NCBI GenBank assembly: GCA_021805735.1
Contig: JAJZEE010000005.1
Span: 1-61,291, forward strand
Origin: Bacillota bacterium
GTDB taxonomy: Bacteria > Bacillota > Bacilli > Alicyclobacillales > SLC66
Direction: 5' to 3'
Length of the DNA stretch: 61,291 nucleotides
Of the stretch, positions 17,487 to 25,841 are shown piece after piece (within the stretch, counting starts at the first letter, position 1; each line of letters opens with the position of its first letter). The notes beneath the pieces are model-generated. The model was given only the letters and a program-made list of their open reading frames with translations. It searched no databases and was not told the origin of the DNA. The position numbers and the translations under genes were made by a program.

Positions 17487-18236
17487 ATGAAACGATGCGC
17501 CGGAGTTGTAGCAATCTTTTATTTTTTAACTATTGTCGGCTGGGTGGTATTCAATATTTTGTATAGTAATTTTAGGCCGTATATCCCCGTTCCCTTTAAA
17601 TCCAATTTCGGACCCGAAGGGGCGTCGGTAGCCCAAGGGTTACTGTACGATACGCATCATTTCGCTGTGATTGGATTCGATCATGGCACAAAAGGTCTCA
17701 TGTTTTTGATTTCAATGATCATTCCAATAGCTCTGTTTTCGATGTTACATAAGAAAAACTACCAATTGGGAGCGAATTTGGTTGCTCTGGTGTCCGGAAC
17801 ACTATCTTTTTTTATTATGTCGGTATCATTCATCTTACAGGCTACATTGGCAGAGTACTCAATCCATTTATTTAAAGTTTCCCACGGGTTATTTCAGAGG
17901 GATTTTGCGATCTATTTATTTGACTGGGCAATCCAACAGGGTGGTTTTTCGGATAGTCTGTACACGATAGGCAATATACTCCTGTCGGTATGGTTGCTCA
18001 TACATTCGTTCGCGATCAGAAAAATATTTGATAAAAGGGCGATTTTCTATATAGGAGTTGCCTGGGCGATTCTTACTCTTATTACTCAGGCGACTGTGTT
18101 TTGGTATTTAATACAGGGCATTGACACTGTGTCATTTTTAGCTCAGGCAGTAGTTATGATAGGACCCGTATGGATGCTGCTCGTTGGAATATGGTTGTTA
18201 GGAACTAAGGATTCGCAGACTGCTCAGACGCCTTAG
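17487..18236 (+). CDS. AT-rich multi-pass membrane protein, unknown
   Basis: 249 residues with about seven hydrophobic segments (near 8-27, 68-88, 98-120, 137-157, 165-180, 190-212, 218-238). I cannot assign a family with confidence; it resembles small uncharacterised integral membrane proteins (DUF4386-like in general shape only). GGGAGG precedes ATG 17487. Codon use and base composition are clearly more AT-rich than in the flanking aroB and trp genes, pointing to recent transfer. It opens the block of foreign DNA separating aroB from trpD. Confidence 0.75.
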   Translation: MKRCAGVVAIFYFLTIVGWVVFNILYSNFRPYIPVPFKSNFGPEGASVAQGLLYDTHHFAVIGFDHGTKGLMFLISMIIPIALFSMLHKKNYQLGANLVALVSGTLSFFIMSVSFILQATLAEYSIHLFKVSHGLFQRDFAIYLFDWAIQQGGFSDSLYTIGNILLSVWLLIHSFAIRKIFDKRAIFYIGVAWAILTLITQATVFWYLIQGIDTVSFLAQAVVMIGPVWMLLVGIWLLGTKDSQTAQTP

Positions 18237-18242
18237 CTATTG

Positions 18243-18330
18243 TCCGGGATAGACTTTCATGCCGCTGCGCAGCACCAACAACCGGGAAGAAAATGCGCGT
18301 GCGGCGATTTTCCGGGAAAGGTGTGTTGGC
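18243..18330 (+). repeat. Intergenic repeat element, copy 2
   Basis: GATAGACTTTCATGCCGCT (18248-18266) and GCAGCACCAACAACCGGGAA match copy 1's leader almost base for base (GATAGACTT-CATGCC, then CACCAACAACCGGGA). Here the leader is followed by GAAAAT-GCGCGTGCGGCG-ATTTTCCGGG, which forms its own imperfect hairpin instead of the ACCCGCT arm. It lies directly after the stop of the AT-rich membrane gene, as a possible downstream element. Confidence 0.55.
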
Positions 18331-18840
18331 TGAACCGGTGGTATGCCTACTGTCTCTGTGGATCCTGGTCCAACGGTCGAATCGCGAGGATGTGCGCGTC
18401 ACGGCGCTGAGTGGGGAGAAGACGGGTCGATGCCCGATTCCGTTTGCGTCGTACGCGATCGATTTCGTGCCAATCGGCCAACTGAACGAACGGCTCGCGG
18501 TCGATTTCAAGGTGGCGCCGGGAACGCGGGGAACGGGGGTGGACGGAGGAATCATTCCGTCTAAAGAGACGCTACAGAAGACCTTACTGAGCAGGACTTG
18601 GCGGGGGCACTGCGTGACATTCAAGGTGACCCAGTTCCTCGTGCTGGAGGTGGGTATTATGACCATTTGGATGAAGTTAAAAATTTGTTGCGTGGACTTT
18701 ACGCTGTTGAAAAAAGTCTACAAGGTGGCTTGAGGAATCCAAATCGTGAAAGGGCGGCGCGCGCAGCACTCGACAGCGGGCTTAGCAAAGCTCAACAATA
18801 CATTGGCAAAATTAACGAGATACTGAATGGAGGTAAATGA
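18293..18840 (+). pseudogene. Broken polymorphic toxin (C-terminal toxin domain)
   Basis: The 3' part (18559-18840; usable TTG at 18598) reads DIQGDPVPRAGGGYYDHLDE followed by a helical stretch ending IGKINEILNGGK, like the C-terminal toxin modules of Rhs/CDI-type polymorphic toxins (resembling the type 28 module as I remember it). Upstream, another frame (18293 onward, FASYAIDFVPIGQLNERL ... GVDGGIIPSKET) seems to continue into it if one indel near 18555-18570 is allowed; an in-frame TAA (18556-18558) now separates them. The delivery part of the toxin is missing. It is coupled by ATGA to the immunity gene. Confidence 0.55.
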
Positions 18841-19292
18841 TTGTGTCTTCTGTAAGTTTGCTTCACATTGTAGACATTGAGAAACAGTTAGGCATTTCAG
18901 AACCCGTGACTGACTCAAGGTATTCTTTGCCAAAGTGGTATGAAAGAATTCGTTCAAAGACAATTGGTGATTTAACTGATGGTGATTTGGCCCGCTTGTT
19001 GAGGCAAAACATGTATGTTGAATTCATTTTCCCTGAAGTGCTTGAGAGACTTGAGTCAAAGCCGTTGATTGGAGAACTTTATGATGGAGAATTAATTACG
19101 GCTTTGTCAATACTGGATCCAGTACACTGGGGAAAATCGGATGTTCTGACGAGGCAACTTCTGAACATCATTGATTCGATCACGGTAAACGGACAATTAA
19201 GGCAGGGTCTTGAGTTACCCTCAGACGAGGAGGAATCACAGATTATCGAAAGTCTCACCGAAATAAGAAAGAGAATTGGCGGTGTTGAATAA
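18837..19292 (+). CDS. CDI-type immunity protein
   Basis: 151 residues resembling the contact-dependent growth inhibition immunity family often annotated beside polymorphic toxins: a conserved-looking IGDLTDGDLARLLRQNMYVE and FPEVLERLESKPL..GELYDGELITAL. Such proteins bind and neutralise the matching toxin domain in the cytoplasm. The start overlaps the stop of the toxin remnant (ATGA), the usual toxin-immunity coupling. The frame is intact although the toxin is broken, so it could be an orphan protecting against neighbours. It is AT-rich compared with the chromosome. Confidence 0.65.
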   Translation: MIVSSVSLLHIVDIEKQLGISEPVTDSRYSLPKWYERIRSKTIGDLTDGDLARLLRQNMYVEFIFPEVLERLESKPLIGELYDGELITALSILDPVHWGKSDVLTRQLLNIIDSITVNGQLRQGLELPSDEEESQIIESLTEIRKRIGGVE

Positions 19293-19415
19293 CACGAATT
19301 TCAGGTGCTGTAACCGCAAGGAACTGGCCCCGTTACATTGGGCTTGGCTCTCTCTCTTTTCACTTGATCATTCAGTCGCCTTAGTACGGCCACGGGTGAA
19401 CCCGAGTGAAGCGGC

Positions 19416-19590
19416 AACACGCTAACCTACACGTACGACAAGCTCGGCAACCGGAGATCTGTGATCAACTTGGCAACGGGGGTCACTACGACCTACATGT
19501 ATGACGCAGATGGCAATCGGCTGACGTCGGTCGGAAGCACGAGCCTCTCGAACGATGCGAACGGCCAGATAACCGCCTACGGCTCTAACA
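19416..19590 (+). pseudogene. RHS/YD-repeat protein fragment
   Basis: One open stretch encodes two YD repeats: NTLTYTYDKLGNRRSV and TTTYMYDADGNRLTSV, then NDANGQITAYGSNTYT. These repeats build the shell of Rhs and related polymorphic-toxin proteins. There is no start upstream and the frame leaves the family after about residue 58, so this is debris, likely from the same system as the toxin module at 18.3-18.8 kb. The order (toxin end first, YD repeat second) shows it is rearranged or a separate copy. Confidence 0.7.
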
Positions 19591-19782
19591 CGTACACGGA
19601 CAGGATGATCGCGACTTTTATGAGTGTTATCGTAGACGTTTGGCTCGCGCCGAAACCGTCAACTTTCGCTCAAAACCGCGACAACCTTTGCGGCGGCCGT
19701 TCGGCGTGACCGACGGGAGCCTGTGTTCCTTGCGAGCCTGATGTGGGCGCTTGGGACAAACAGAGATCGACGGATGAACGTC

Positions 19783-19805
19783 AAAAAACCGGCCTGTGCG
19801 CCGGT
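19783..19805 (-). terminator. Intrinsic terminator of the toxin-antitoxin pair
   Basis: On the minus strand ACCGGC pairs with GCCGGT around a 6-base loop, followed by TTTTTT. It lies 27 bases past the toxin stop, the right place and orientation to end that transcript. Confidence 0.8.
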
Positions 19806-19831
19806 AGGAATGAATGGGTCTATCAGTTTGG

Positions 19832-20134
19832 CTAGGGTTGCTTGAGCGCGTCGTCATGGTGATCAATGTTGCGTAGGAGGATGGTGTGTGGAGCGGTGAA
19901 CTCAAACGTGATCCGGATATCCATGTTGACGGAACACTCGAACAAGCCATCCGTTCCCTGAATGTGTTTCATTCGAAGCGATGGATGCGGAGGCGGATAG
20001 CGCAGCAGAGCATCGAGTGTTTTCTCCACCTGATCCAGGATGTTCGGATTCTCCTTTGCCAGACTGTGCAGCTTCTTATCGAACTTCCTTTTGCGTTGAA
20101 GGTTCGCTCGCTGGAGGCTCCTTGTCGATCTCAT
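19832..20134 (-). CDS. RelE/YafQ-type toxin
   Basis: A 100-residue protein of the RelE/ParE superfamily, whose members cleave mRNA at the ribosome or poison gyrase. Typical features: basic N-terminal helix (RKRKFDKKLHSLAKENPN), a middle segment MKHIQGTDGLFECSVNMDIR, then ITFEF and a C-terminal ILLRNIDHHDDALKQ, which matches the family's closing strand and the His-Asp motif. ATG 20134 lies inside the end of the antitoxin gene (59-base overlap), a normal coupling. A terminator follows. Confidence 0.82.
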   Translation of the reverse strand: MRSTRSLQRANLQRKRKFDKKLHSLAKENPNILDQVEKTLDALLRYPPPHPSLRMKHIQGTDGLFECSVNMDIRITFEFTAPHTILLRNIDHHDDALKQP

Positions 20135-20363
20135 TCAAGCTTCGCCGAACGGCGCGCATGACGTCGTGGATGTTATCGAAGGGGGCGCTGACCACCGTGT
20201 CCTCATCAGCCTCGCGTTCCTCGGCCTGCCACCGTTCCGTCCAGTACCACGCCTGGTCGTCGTGCTCCACAATGGCCCTCACCGCCGCGTAGGCCGACTC
20301 CAATTCAATCGGATTCTCAATGCGCTCAATCAGCTGATACAGTTCTTCTTTTGTGATCGCCAA
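20076..20363 (-). CDS. Antitoxin partner of the RelE-type toxin
   Basis: The reading frame extends upstream to 20540, but that part continues a dead transposase. I place the antitoxin start at TTG 20363, because GGAGG lies 8 bases before it and the product then begins MAITKEELYQLIERIEN. The 95-residue protein is acidic and helical (VEHDDQAWYWTERWQAEERE), has no classical ribbon-helix-helix or AbrB motif I can name, and is called an antitoxin from its size and its overlap with the toxin. Confidence 0.65.
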   Translation of the reverse strand: MAITKEELYQLIERIENPIELESAYAAVRAIVEHDDQAWYWTERWQAEEREADEDTVVSAPFDNIHDVMRAVRRSLNEIDKEPPASEPSTQKEVR

Positions 20364-20384
20364 TGCCGACACCTCCGCGGTTCC

Positions 20385-20861
20385 ATTATACTGCTTTGAG
20401 GTCGGTTCAAACAGCACGAGCATCTTGAATCTGGCAGTGATAGACTTGAGACCCCGCCGTTTGAGGATAGCGGTGACGTGGTTTCGAATCGATTCCTCGG
20501 TGGGTTTTTGTTCCCGCTTTCCCTTCTCGAAGGCGGTCATGACTATGCACTGCAGTTCATGCAGTGCCGCGTTGGCCTATTTCAGTTGGATCAACTGTCC
20601 TTGCTTCTGTCCGAGGTACAGCGCTTCATTGTAGGTGATGACGACGGCGCGAGTGACACCGAACACAGGGTGGTTCAACCGATACGCCATCACGCCGCCC
20701 AAACGGGCATCGTCCAGTGGCACGTAGTCTTCTTTGGGGATGGCCAGCAAATCCCGGTGATGGGAGGGCGTTAAAGAACCGACGAAATGAAAGGGGTGTC
20801 TTCCAATTACGGCAGGTTGCCCTTGGAATTGTCGCCATAGATTGAACCGGAGTCTTTCCAA
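20385..20861 (-). pseudogene. IS1634-like transposase fragment
   Basis: Minus-strand residues PFHFVGSLTPSHHRDLLAIP and FGVTRAVVITYNEALYLGQK match the middle-to-C-terminal part of IS1634/IS4-superfamily transposases as I know them. An in-frame TAG (20577-20579) interrupts the frame, after which ANAALHELQC and the RNHVTAILKRRGLKSITARF tail continue in the same frame into the antitoxin region. N-terminal DDE residues are absent. It is dead; the toxin-antitoxin pair sits directly at its 3' end. Confidence 0.65.
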
Positions 20862-20931
20862 CTGACGCAGAAGGGTTCACGAGATCACCGTCGAAAGAAA
20901 ATGTATCCAATGGGAGCGGCGGTGATGCGAC

Positions 20932-21280
20932 ATGGAGGCAAAGTCAGCTATCGAAGAGATCGAAGGGCATATTCGGCGCACAAACGATCGCAGAATGTAC
21001 GAACGCCTGCAGGCGATTCACCTTTTGTTACTCCGGGCACCCGTCAAGCAAATCGCGGAGATGCTGCGTCGTTCCGACAAGACCATTCGCACCTACATTC
21101 GTGCCTACAAGGACAGCGGTTTCGAGGAACTGGAGATCAAGCATGCCCCTGGAAAGTCGTGTCGCCTGACGGCAGAACAGCGCGATGAGTTGAAGCAGGT
21201 CATGATCAACCAAGTGCCAGCAGACGTAGGCTTTCCTGCGAAATTCAACTGGACCCTGCAGATCATCGCGCAGTACATTT
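20932..21280 (+). pseudogene. IS630-like transposase, N-terminal fragment
   Basis: ATG 20932 opens a helix-turn-helix region typical of IS630-family transposases: RMYERLQAIHLLLLRAPVKQ, then IAEMLRRSDKTIRTYIRAYK and the VGFPAKFNWTLQIIAQYI segment. After about residue 115 the sequence departs from the family (next residues LTKAISLFPTV), and the DDE catalytic domain is missing. The frame stays open to 21405 by chance. I did not find clear terminal inverted repeats. Confidence 0.7.
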
Positions 21281-21409
21281 TGACCAAAGCGATTAGTCTG
21301 TTTCCAACAGTCTTAATCCCTCACGCCGGAAGGTGGTATGTACAGATCGGATACAATCGATCGCCGGTTCTATGGCAACAAATTTTATCAAATAAAAAGG
21401 GGTGATCAA

Positions 21410-21757
21410 ATGAAACTCAAGGATATCCTGTACAGCGTGCTCTATGGCCCAGTATATGTAATGCTATTGTACGGAGCTTGGTCCATGTTTCGGAGAATCG
21501 GTAATGTTGAAGGTGTTTTGGCTGAGGCGGTAGTTGGCCTGCTCGCTCCATTGGTCCTGCAGGCAGCGCCTGAAGTTACCCAGGCTCCTGTTGGCCGCTT
21601 GGTGATCAAGTGGATCTCTCTCATCACATTTCTGCTGACTTGGATTGCGGCGGCTGGAACGCGTTTGTTTGCAACATTGTGGATCGTTATGATTGCAGTT
21701 GTCTTGGTTCGAGGCATCTACGATATGTTTGATGTCTTGCGCCGCAAGACGGCATAG
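21410..21757 (+). CDS. Small membrane protein, unknown (115 aa)
   Basis: ATG 21410 has AAAAGGGGTGA upstream; the longer in-frame start at 21338 lies in transposase debris. Two to three hydrophobic helices are visible (about 8-25, a weaker one near 38-55, and 65-100 split in two). No family is recognised. It is the last gene of the foreign block before the trp operon. Confidence 0.6.
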   Translation: MKLKDILYSVLYGPVYVMLLYGAWSMFRRIGNVEGVLAEAVVGLLAPLVLQAAPEVTQAPVGRLVIKWISLITFLLTWIAAAGTRLFATLWIVMIAVVLVRGIYDMFDVLRRKTA

Positions 21758-22148
21758 AAGCGTCCGATCGTAATGACAGGAACCGTGAAATGATCATAGA
21801 TTGACCATTTGCCCGGATCGTAGTAGGATTACGGTAATGGTGCAGCGATTGCGCGCAACCTGGCAGCATGTTGCGGCAGGCGCCATAGCGAGACGGGGTT
21901 TCCCTGTCGCCTTGGTAGCGTGAGCGGAGCTTAGCTTAGCAAAAGTTGAAAGGATTGCGCAGTACGACTGCAGTTCGGCCGATCTTTTCGCGTACAAGCG
22001 GCGCGTTCACGAGAACCGGGGAAAATCCTTGGTTCTCTATTTGTTGTTCAGGTTGACGGCGCAGTCTGTGTTGACGGTGGAGAAGCAATGTTCACGACGC
22101 AGACGGGGCCAGGGAGCGCATAGACGGCGTACGAGGAGAGGTTGCCTA
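21758..22148. other. Leader region upstream of trpD
   Basis: 391 bases without a credible gene. It contains a hairpin (GACGGGG-TTT-CCCTGTC near 21892-21908) and other short stems, but no T-box sequence of the AGGGTGGNACCGCG type, no clear array of spaced GAG/TAG triplets as bound by TRAP, and no leader peptide rich in Trp codons. A GAGGAGAG ribosome-binding site for trpD lies at its end. How the operon is controlled is not visible here. Confidence 0.45.
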
Positions 22149-23174
22149 ATGAGAGACATTCTGTTGAGACTGGCCAATGGTGATGAACTGACGGAAAAAG
22201 ACGCGGAGTCGGCCATGCATGCGATGATGGATGGATCGGCAAGCTCCGTGCAGATCGCCGCGTATTTAACGTTGTTGCGGGCGAGGGGAGAGACCATCGC
22301 TGAACTCACGGGAAGCGCCCGCGCCATGCGCGATCATGCCTTGTCCATGGCGGCGCAGCCTGGCGTGATCGACACCTGCGGAACCGGAGGAGACGGAGCC
22401 GGCACGTTCAACATTTCAACTGCGGCCGCGATCGTGGCGGCAGCCGGTGGGGTGGCGGTGGTCAAACATGGCAATCGGGCGGCGTCAAGCCTCAGCGGGA
22501 GCGCTGACGTGCTGGCCGCGCTGGGCGTCGCGATTGAAATGAGTCCGCAGGCGGCGGCGAAGTGTCTGGCGGAGACGGGAATCTGCTTCCTGTTTGCGCA
22601 GGCATACCATCCCGCCATGAAGCATGTGGCGCCAATCCGCAGAGAACTGGGGTACCGCACGATGTTCAATTTTCTCGGTCCGCTCACAAATCCAGCCAGG
22701 CCAAAACGTCAAGTGCTCGGCACGCCGAACGCTGTGATCGCGCAAAAGATGGCGCATGTTCTGGCGGCGCTTGGCAGCGAGCACGCTCTGGTGATAAGCT
22801 CTGTGGATGGCCTGGATGAGATTGCCGTCTCGGGGCCGACAAGGGTGTATGAGGTAAGGCGGGAACAAGTGTCGGAGTGGATGATTCAGCCATCGGACAT
22901 GGGTCTGCCGCAATACCCGTTGGCGGCCGTGCGCGGCGGCGATTCTGCGGACAACGCCGCCGCGGTGCGCGCCATATTTGCAGGAGAGACGGGAGCCCGC
23001 CGGGATATCGTAGTGGCCAACGCCGCCGCCGCCTTTTATGTGGCGGGCCATGCGCCAGATCTGACGACAGGAGCGCGCATGGCAGAACGGATCCTTGACG
23101 ATGGACGCGCGGCGAGTAAACTCAATCAGTTGGCAGAGTACAGCCAGCAATTGACGAATGGAGTGAGCGCGTGA
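22149..23174 (+). CDS. trpD: Anthranilate phosphoribosyltransferase
   Basis: 341 residues. It transfers phosphoribose from PRPP to anthranilate, the second step of the tryptophan branch. Motifs: the PRPP-binding GTGGDGAGTFNISTAAAIVA, KHGNRAASSLSGSADVLAAL, and HPAMKHVAPIRRELGYRTMF. I start at ATG 22149 (after GAGGAGAG), which gives the standard MRDILLRLANGDELTEKDAE opening; the frame's earlier start at 22029 adds an Arg-rich non-homologous stretch. It overlaps trpC by four bases (GTGA). trpE and trpG are not upstream. Confidence 0.97.
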   Translation: MRDILLRLANGDELTEKDAESAMHAMMDGSASSVQIAAYLTLLRARGETIAELTGSARAMRDHALSMAAQPGVIDTCGTGGDGAGTFNISTAAAIVAAAGGVAVVKHGNRAASSLSGSADVLAALGVAIEMSPQAAAKCLAETGICFLFAQAYHPAMKHVAPIRRELGYRTMFNFLGPLTNPARPKRQVLGTPNAVIAQKMAHVLAALGSEHALVISSVDGLDEIAVSGPTRVYEVRREQVSEWMIQPSDMGLPQYPLAAVRGGDSADNAAAVRAIFAGETGARRDIVVANAAAAFYVAGHAPDLTTGARMAERILDDGRAASKLNQLAEYSQQLTNGVSA

Positions 23175-23965
23175 CCATCCTGGATCGCATCCTGGAAACA
23201 AAGCGCGCGGAAGTGACCTTGCTGCACAGCGAACAGGGTCGGTCGGGCCTGCTTGAACAAGCGGCAGAGGGGCCGTCTGTGAGGCCATTTGCGACTGCGC
23301 TGCGGGGAAAGCATCCGGTTGCCCTGATCGCGGAAATCAAGAAGGCGTCGCCGTCAAAGGGGGTCATCGCGCCGGGGTTTGATCCCGTGGCCACGGCCGC
23401 ACAGTACGAAGCGGCCGGCGCGAGCGCGGTGTCGGTGCTCACGGATCGCACCTACTTTCAGGGTTCGTCTGATATTTTGAAGTCCGTGCGCGCAGCGACG
23501 CGCTTGCCGATACTTCGCAAGGACTTTATCATCGATGAGTTGCAGGTTCTGGAAGCGCGCGCCATGGGGGCGGACGCCATCCTGTTGATCGCGGCGGCTT
23601 TGTCTGACGAGTCGCTGCAGGAACTGTACACGCTGGCCACAGACTGGGGAATGGCGGTCCTTGTGGAGATTCATTCCGTGGACGAATGGCGGCGCGCGGC
23701 GTCTCTGCACCCGCAGATCGTCGGCGTTAACCACCGGAATTTACGCACGTTTGACGTCGATTTGAGTCTGACCGAAACGGTCGCCGAAGCGATTGACCAG
23801 GATGTGATTCTCGTCGGGGAGAGCGGAATCAAAACGGCGAGTGACGTCGATCGATTGCGCAAAGCGGGTGCACACGCGATTCTGGTTGGCGAAACGCTGA
23901 TGCGCTTTGGCGTCGATCGGATAGGGGAGGGAGTCGCGCAACTGCTTGGTTCGCGACGAGTCTGA
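23171..23965 (+). CDS. trpC: Indole-3-glycerol-phosphate synthase
   Basis: A 264-residue TIM-barrel enzyme closing the indole ring from CdRP. Signatures: LIAEIKKASPSKGVIAPGFD, the GASAVSVLTDRTYFQGS segment, LPILRKDFIIDE with the catalytic lysine, and VGVNHRNLRTF. The GTG start overlaps the trpD stop, and its stop overlaps the trpF ATG (TGATG), so it is translated within the chain. Confidence 0.97.
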   Translation: MTILDRILETKRAEVTLLHSEQGRSGLLEQAAEGPSVRPFATALRGKHPVALIAEIKKASPSKGVIAPGFDPVATAAQYEAAGASAVSVLTDRTYFQGSSDILKSVRAATRLPILRKDFIIDELQVLEARAMGADAILLIAAALSDESLQELYTLATDWGMAVLVEIHSVDEWRRAASLHPQIVGVNHRNLRTFDVDLSLTETVAEAIDQDVILVGESGIKTASDVDRLRKAGAHAILVGETLMRFGVDRIGEGVAQLLGSRRV

Positions 23966-24621
23966 TGGTTCGTGTGAAACTGTGCGGGTTGAGAACCCTT
24001 GCGGATGCCCGCGAGGCTGTACAGGCTGGCGCCGATTATATCGGGTTCGTGCTTGCCAGCAGCAAACGCGAAGTGAGCGGCGTGCTCGTGAGACAGATTG
24101 TGGACGCCCTGAGACAGGAGCGCGTAGAGGAACGCCGACAGGAACTCCTGCCGCAGCCGGTCCTGGTGCTGGTGAACCGTTCTGGAACAGACACGCTGCG
24201 TCTCGCGGACGAGACGGGCGTTCGCCATGTTCAACTGTCCGGGGACGAAACGCCCGCTCTGTGCGCAGAACTTCGCGGGCGCGGCCTGACCGTCTGGAAA
24301 ACGTGGCGGGTTCGCGGCACAGAGGACGACCAGGCGGTGGGCGAGTTCGCCGGTCATATTGATGGGTTGCTGTTCGATTCATGGCACGGCGGCTCGTATG
24401 GAGGAACTGGCAGACCCTTTGCCTGGCAGGATATAGACCGCTTGAAACCCTTTTTGGCGGGAGTGCCCATCATTGTGGCGGGCGGTTTGACACCGGGTAC
24501 TGTCGGTGAACTGGCGACGCGATACCAGCCCTTCGCCGTTGACGTTTCGTCAGGCATCGAAACAGACAACCGTAAGGATCCGACGAAAATGAGGGCCTTT
24601 GTCGACGCAGCGAAGAACTGA
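23965..24621 (+). CDS. trpF: Phosphoribosylanthranilate isomerase
   Basis: 218 residues. This beta/alpha-barrel converts PRA to CdRP. Seen: VKLCGLRTLADAREAV with the catalytic Cys, YIGFVLASSKREV, VRHVQLSGDE, and the phosphate-binding IIVAGGLTPGTV and VDVSSGIET. A short stretch (about 52-66, RQERVEERRQELLPQ) is slightly longer than in most TrpF. It lies between trpC (1-base overlap) and trpB (29-base gap). Confidence 0.95.
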   Translation: MVRVKLCGLRTLADAREAVQAGADYIGFVLASSKREVSGVLVRQIVDALRQERVEERRQELLPQPVLVLVNRSGTDTLRLADETGVRHVQLSGDETPALCAELRGRGLTVWKTWRVRGTEDDQAVGEFAGHIDGLLFDSWHGGSYGGTGRPFAWQDIDRLKPFLAGVPIIVAGGLTPGTVGELATRYQPFAVDVSSGIETDNRKDPTKMRAFVDAAKN

Positions 24622-24650
24622 AAGAGAGAACTGAAATGGGGGTGTAGAGG

Positions 24651-25841
24651 ATGTTTCCAGATGAACGCGGGCGATTTGGGGAATTTGGCGGCAAATACGT
24701 ACCAGAAACGCTCATGTCTGCCTTGGTGGAGCTGGAAGCGGATTATCGTCGATTGGCCAGTGATCCTGAGTTTTCCCGCCTGTTGCGCTCGTACCTGAGA
24801 GATTACTCCGGGAGGCCGACGCCCCTATACTTTGCTTCGGGTCTGACCGAGTTCGCGGGTGGAGCAAAGATCTATCTGAAGCGGGAAGACCTGAACCACA
24901 CGGGAGCTCACAAAATCAACAATACACTCGGTCAGGGATTGCTCGCCAAAATGACCGGCAAGCAGCGCGTGATTGCAGAGACAGGCGCCGGTCAGCACGG
25001 TGTGGCGACGGCGACAGTGGCGGCGCTCTTTGGACTTCAGTGCACCGTATTCATGGGTGAGGAGGACATGGAACGGCAGGCGCTGAATGTCTTTCGCATG
25101 CGGTTGCTTGGCGCCGAGGTCGTACCTGCGAGATCCGGCACAAAGACTCTTAAAGACGCGACCAACGAGGCAATCAGGCACTGGGTGGAACACGTGGAAG
25201 ACACCTACTATATTATCGGATCTGTGGTTGGACCCCATCCGTATCCCATGATGGTGCGTGATTTCCAACGCGTGATCGGAGATGAAACGCGGGAGCAAAT
25301 CATCGAACGGGAAGGCCGTTTGCCCGATGCTCTGGTCGCCTGTGTAGGCGGCGGAAGCAACGCGATGGGTCTGTTTTATCCGTTTTTGCGCCATGACAAT
25401 GTACGTTTGATCGGAGTGGAGGCTGCGGGGGAAGGAATCGAGACGGCGCGGCATGCGGCGACGATTGCGAAAGGCAGTCGGGGTGTATTGCATGGTTCCA
25501 TGACGTTGCTCATGCAGGATGAGTTTGGTCAAGTCCAGCCTGCACACTCCATTTCCGCCGGACTGGACTATCCGGGCATAGGACCAGAACACGCCCATCT
25601 CGCCAAGAGTGGTCGGGCGTCCTACGAACCGATTACGGACCAGGAGGCTCTGGATGCCTTTACGACACTCACCCAAGTGGAAGGAATCATTCCCGCGCTG
25701 GAGTCGGCGCACGCGATTGCCTATGCAGTCAAACTGGCAAAGACGCTGCCCGCAGACGCTTTAATCGTTGTCAATCTGTCCGGACGCGGCGATAAAGACG
25801 TGCATACCGTCGAGCGATTGATAGGGGGCAGCTTACAATGA
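24651..25841 (+). CDS. trpB: Tryptophan synthase beta chain
   Basis: 396 residues. The PLP enzyme condensing indole with serine. The PLP lysine is in [14 protein letters not shown]; other signatures are [19 protein letters not shown], the phosphate loop [10 protein letters not shown] and [20 protein letters not shown]-type site precedes ATG 24651. It overlaps trpA by four bases, as expected for subunits made in equal amounts. Confidence 0.97.
   Translation: MFPDERGRFGEFGGKYVPETLMSALVELEADYRRLASDPEFSRLLRSYLRDYSGRPTPLYFASGLTEFAGGAKIYLKREDLNHTGAHKINNTLGQGLLAKMTGKQRVIAETGAGQHGVATATVAALFGLQCTVFMGEEDMERQALNVFRMRLLGAEVVPARSGTKTLKDATNEAIRHWVEHVEDTYYIIGSVVGPHPYPMMVRDFQRVIGDETREQIIEREGRLPDALVACVGGGSNAMGLFYPFLRHDNVRLIGVEAAGEGIETARHAATIAKGSRGVLHGSMTLLMQDEFGQVQPAHSISAGLDYPGIGPEHAHLAKSGRASYEPITDQEALDAFTTLTQVEGIIPALESAHAIAYAVKLAKTLPADALIVVNLSGRGDKDVHTVERLIGGSLQ

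Noticed and set aside
21758-22148. T-box or TRAP-controlled leader of trpD
   Set aside because: No T-box core sequence and no run of spaced GAG/TAG triplets could be found; the hairpins there are short.
24825-25712. 295-aa minus-strand open frame inside trpB
   Set aside because: Completely antisense to a well-conserved trpB; no ribosome-binding site.
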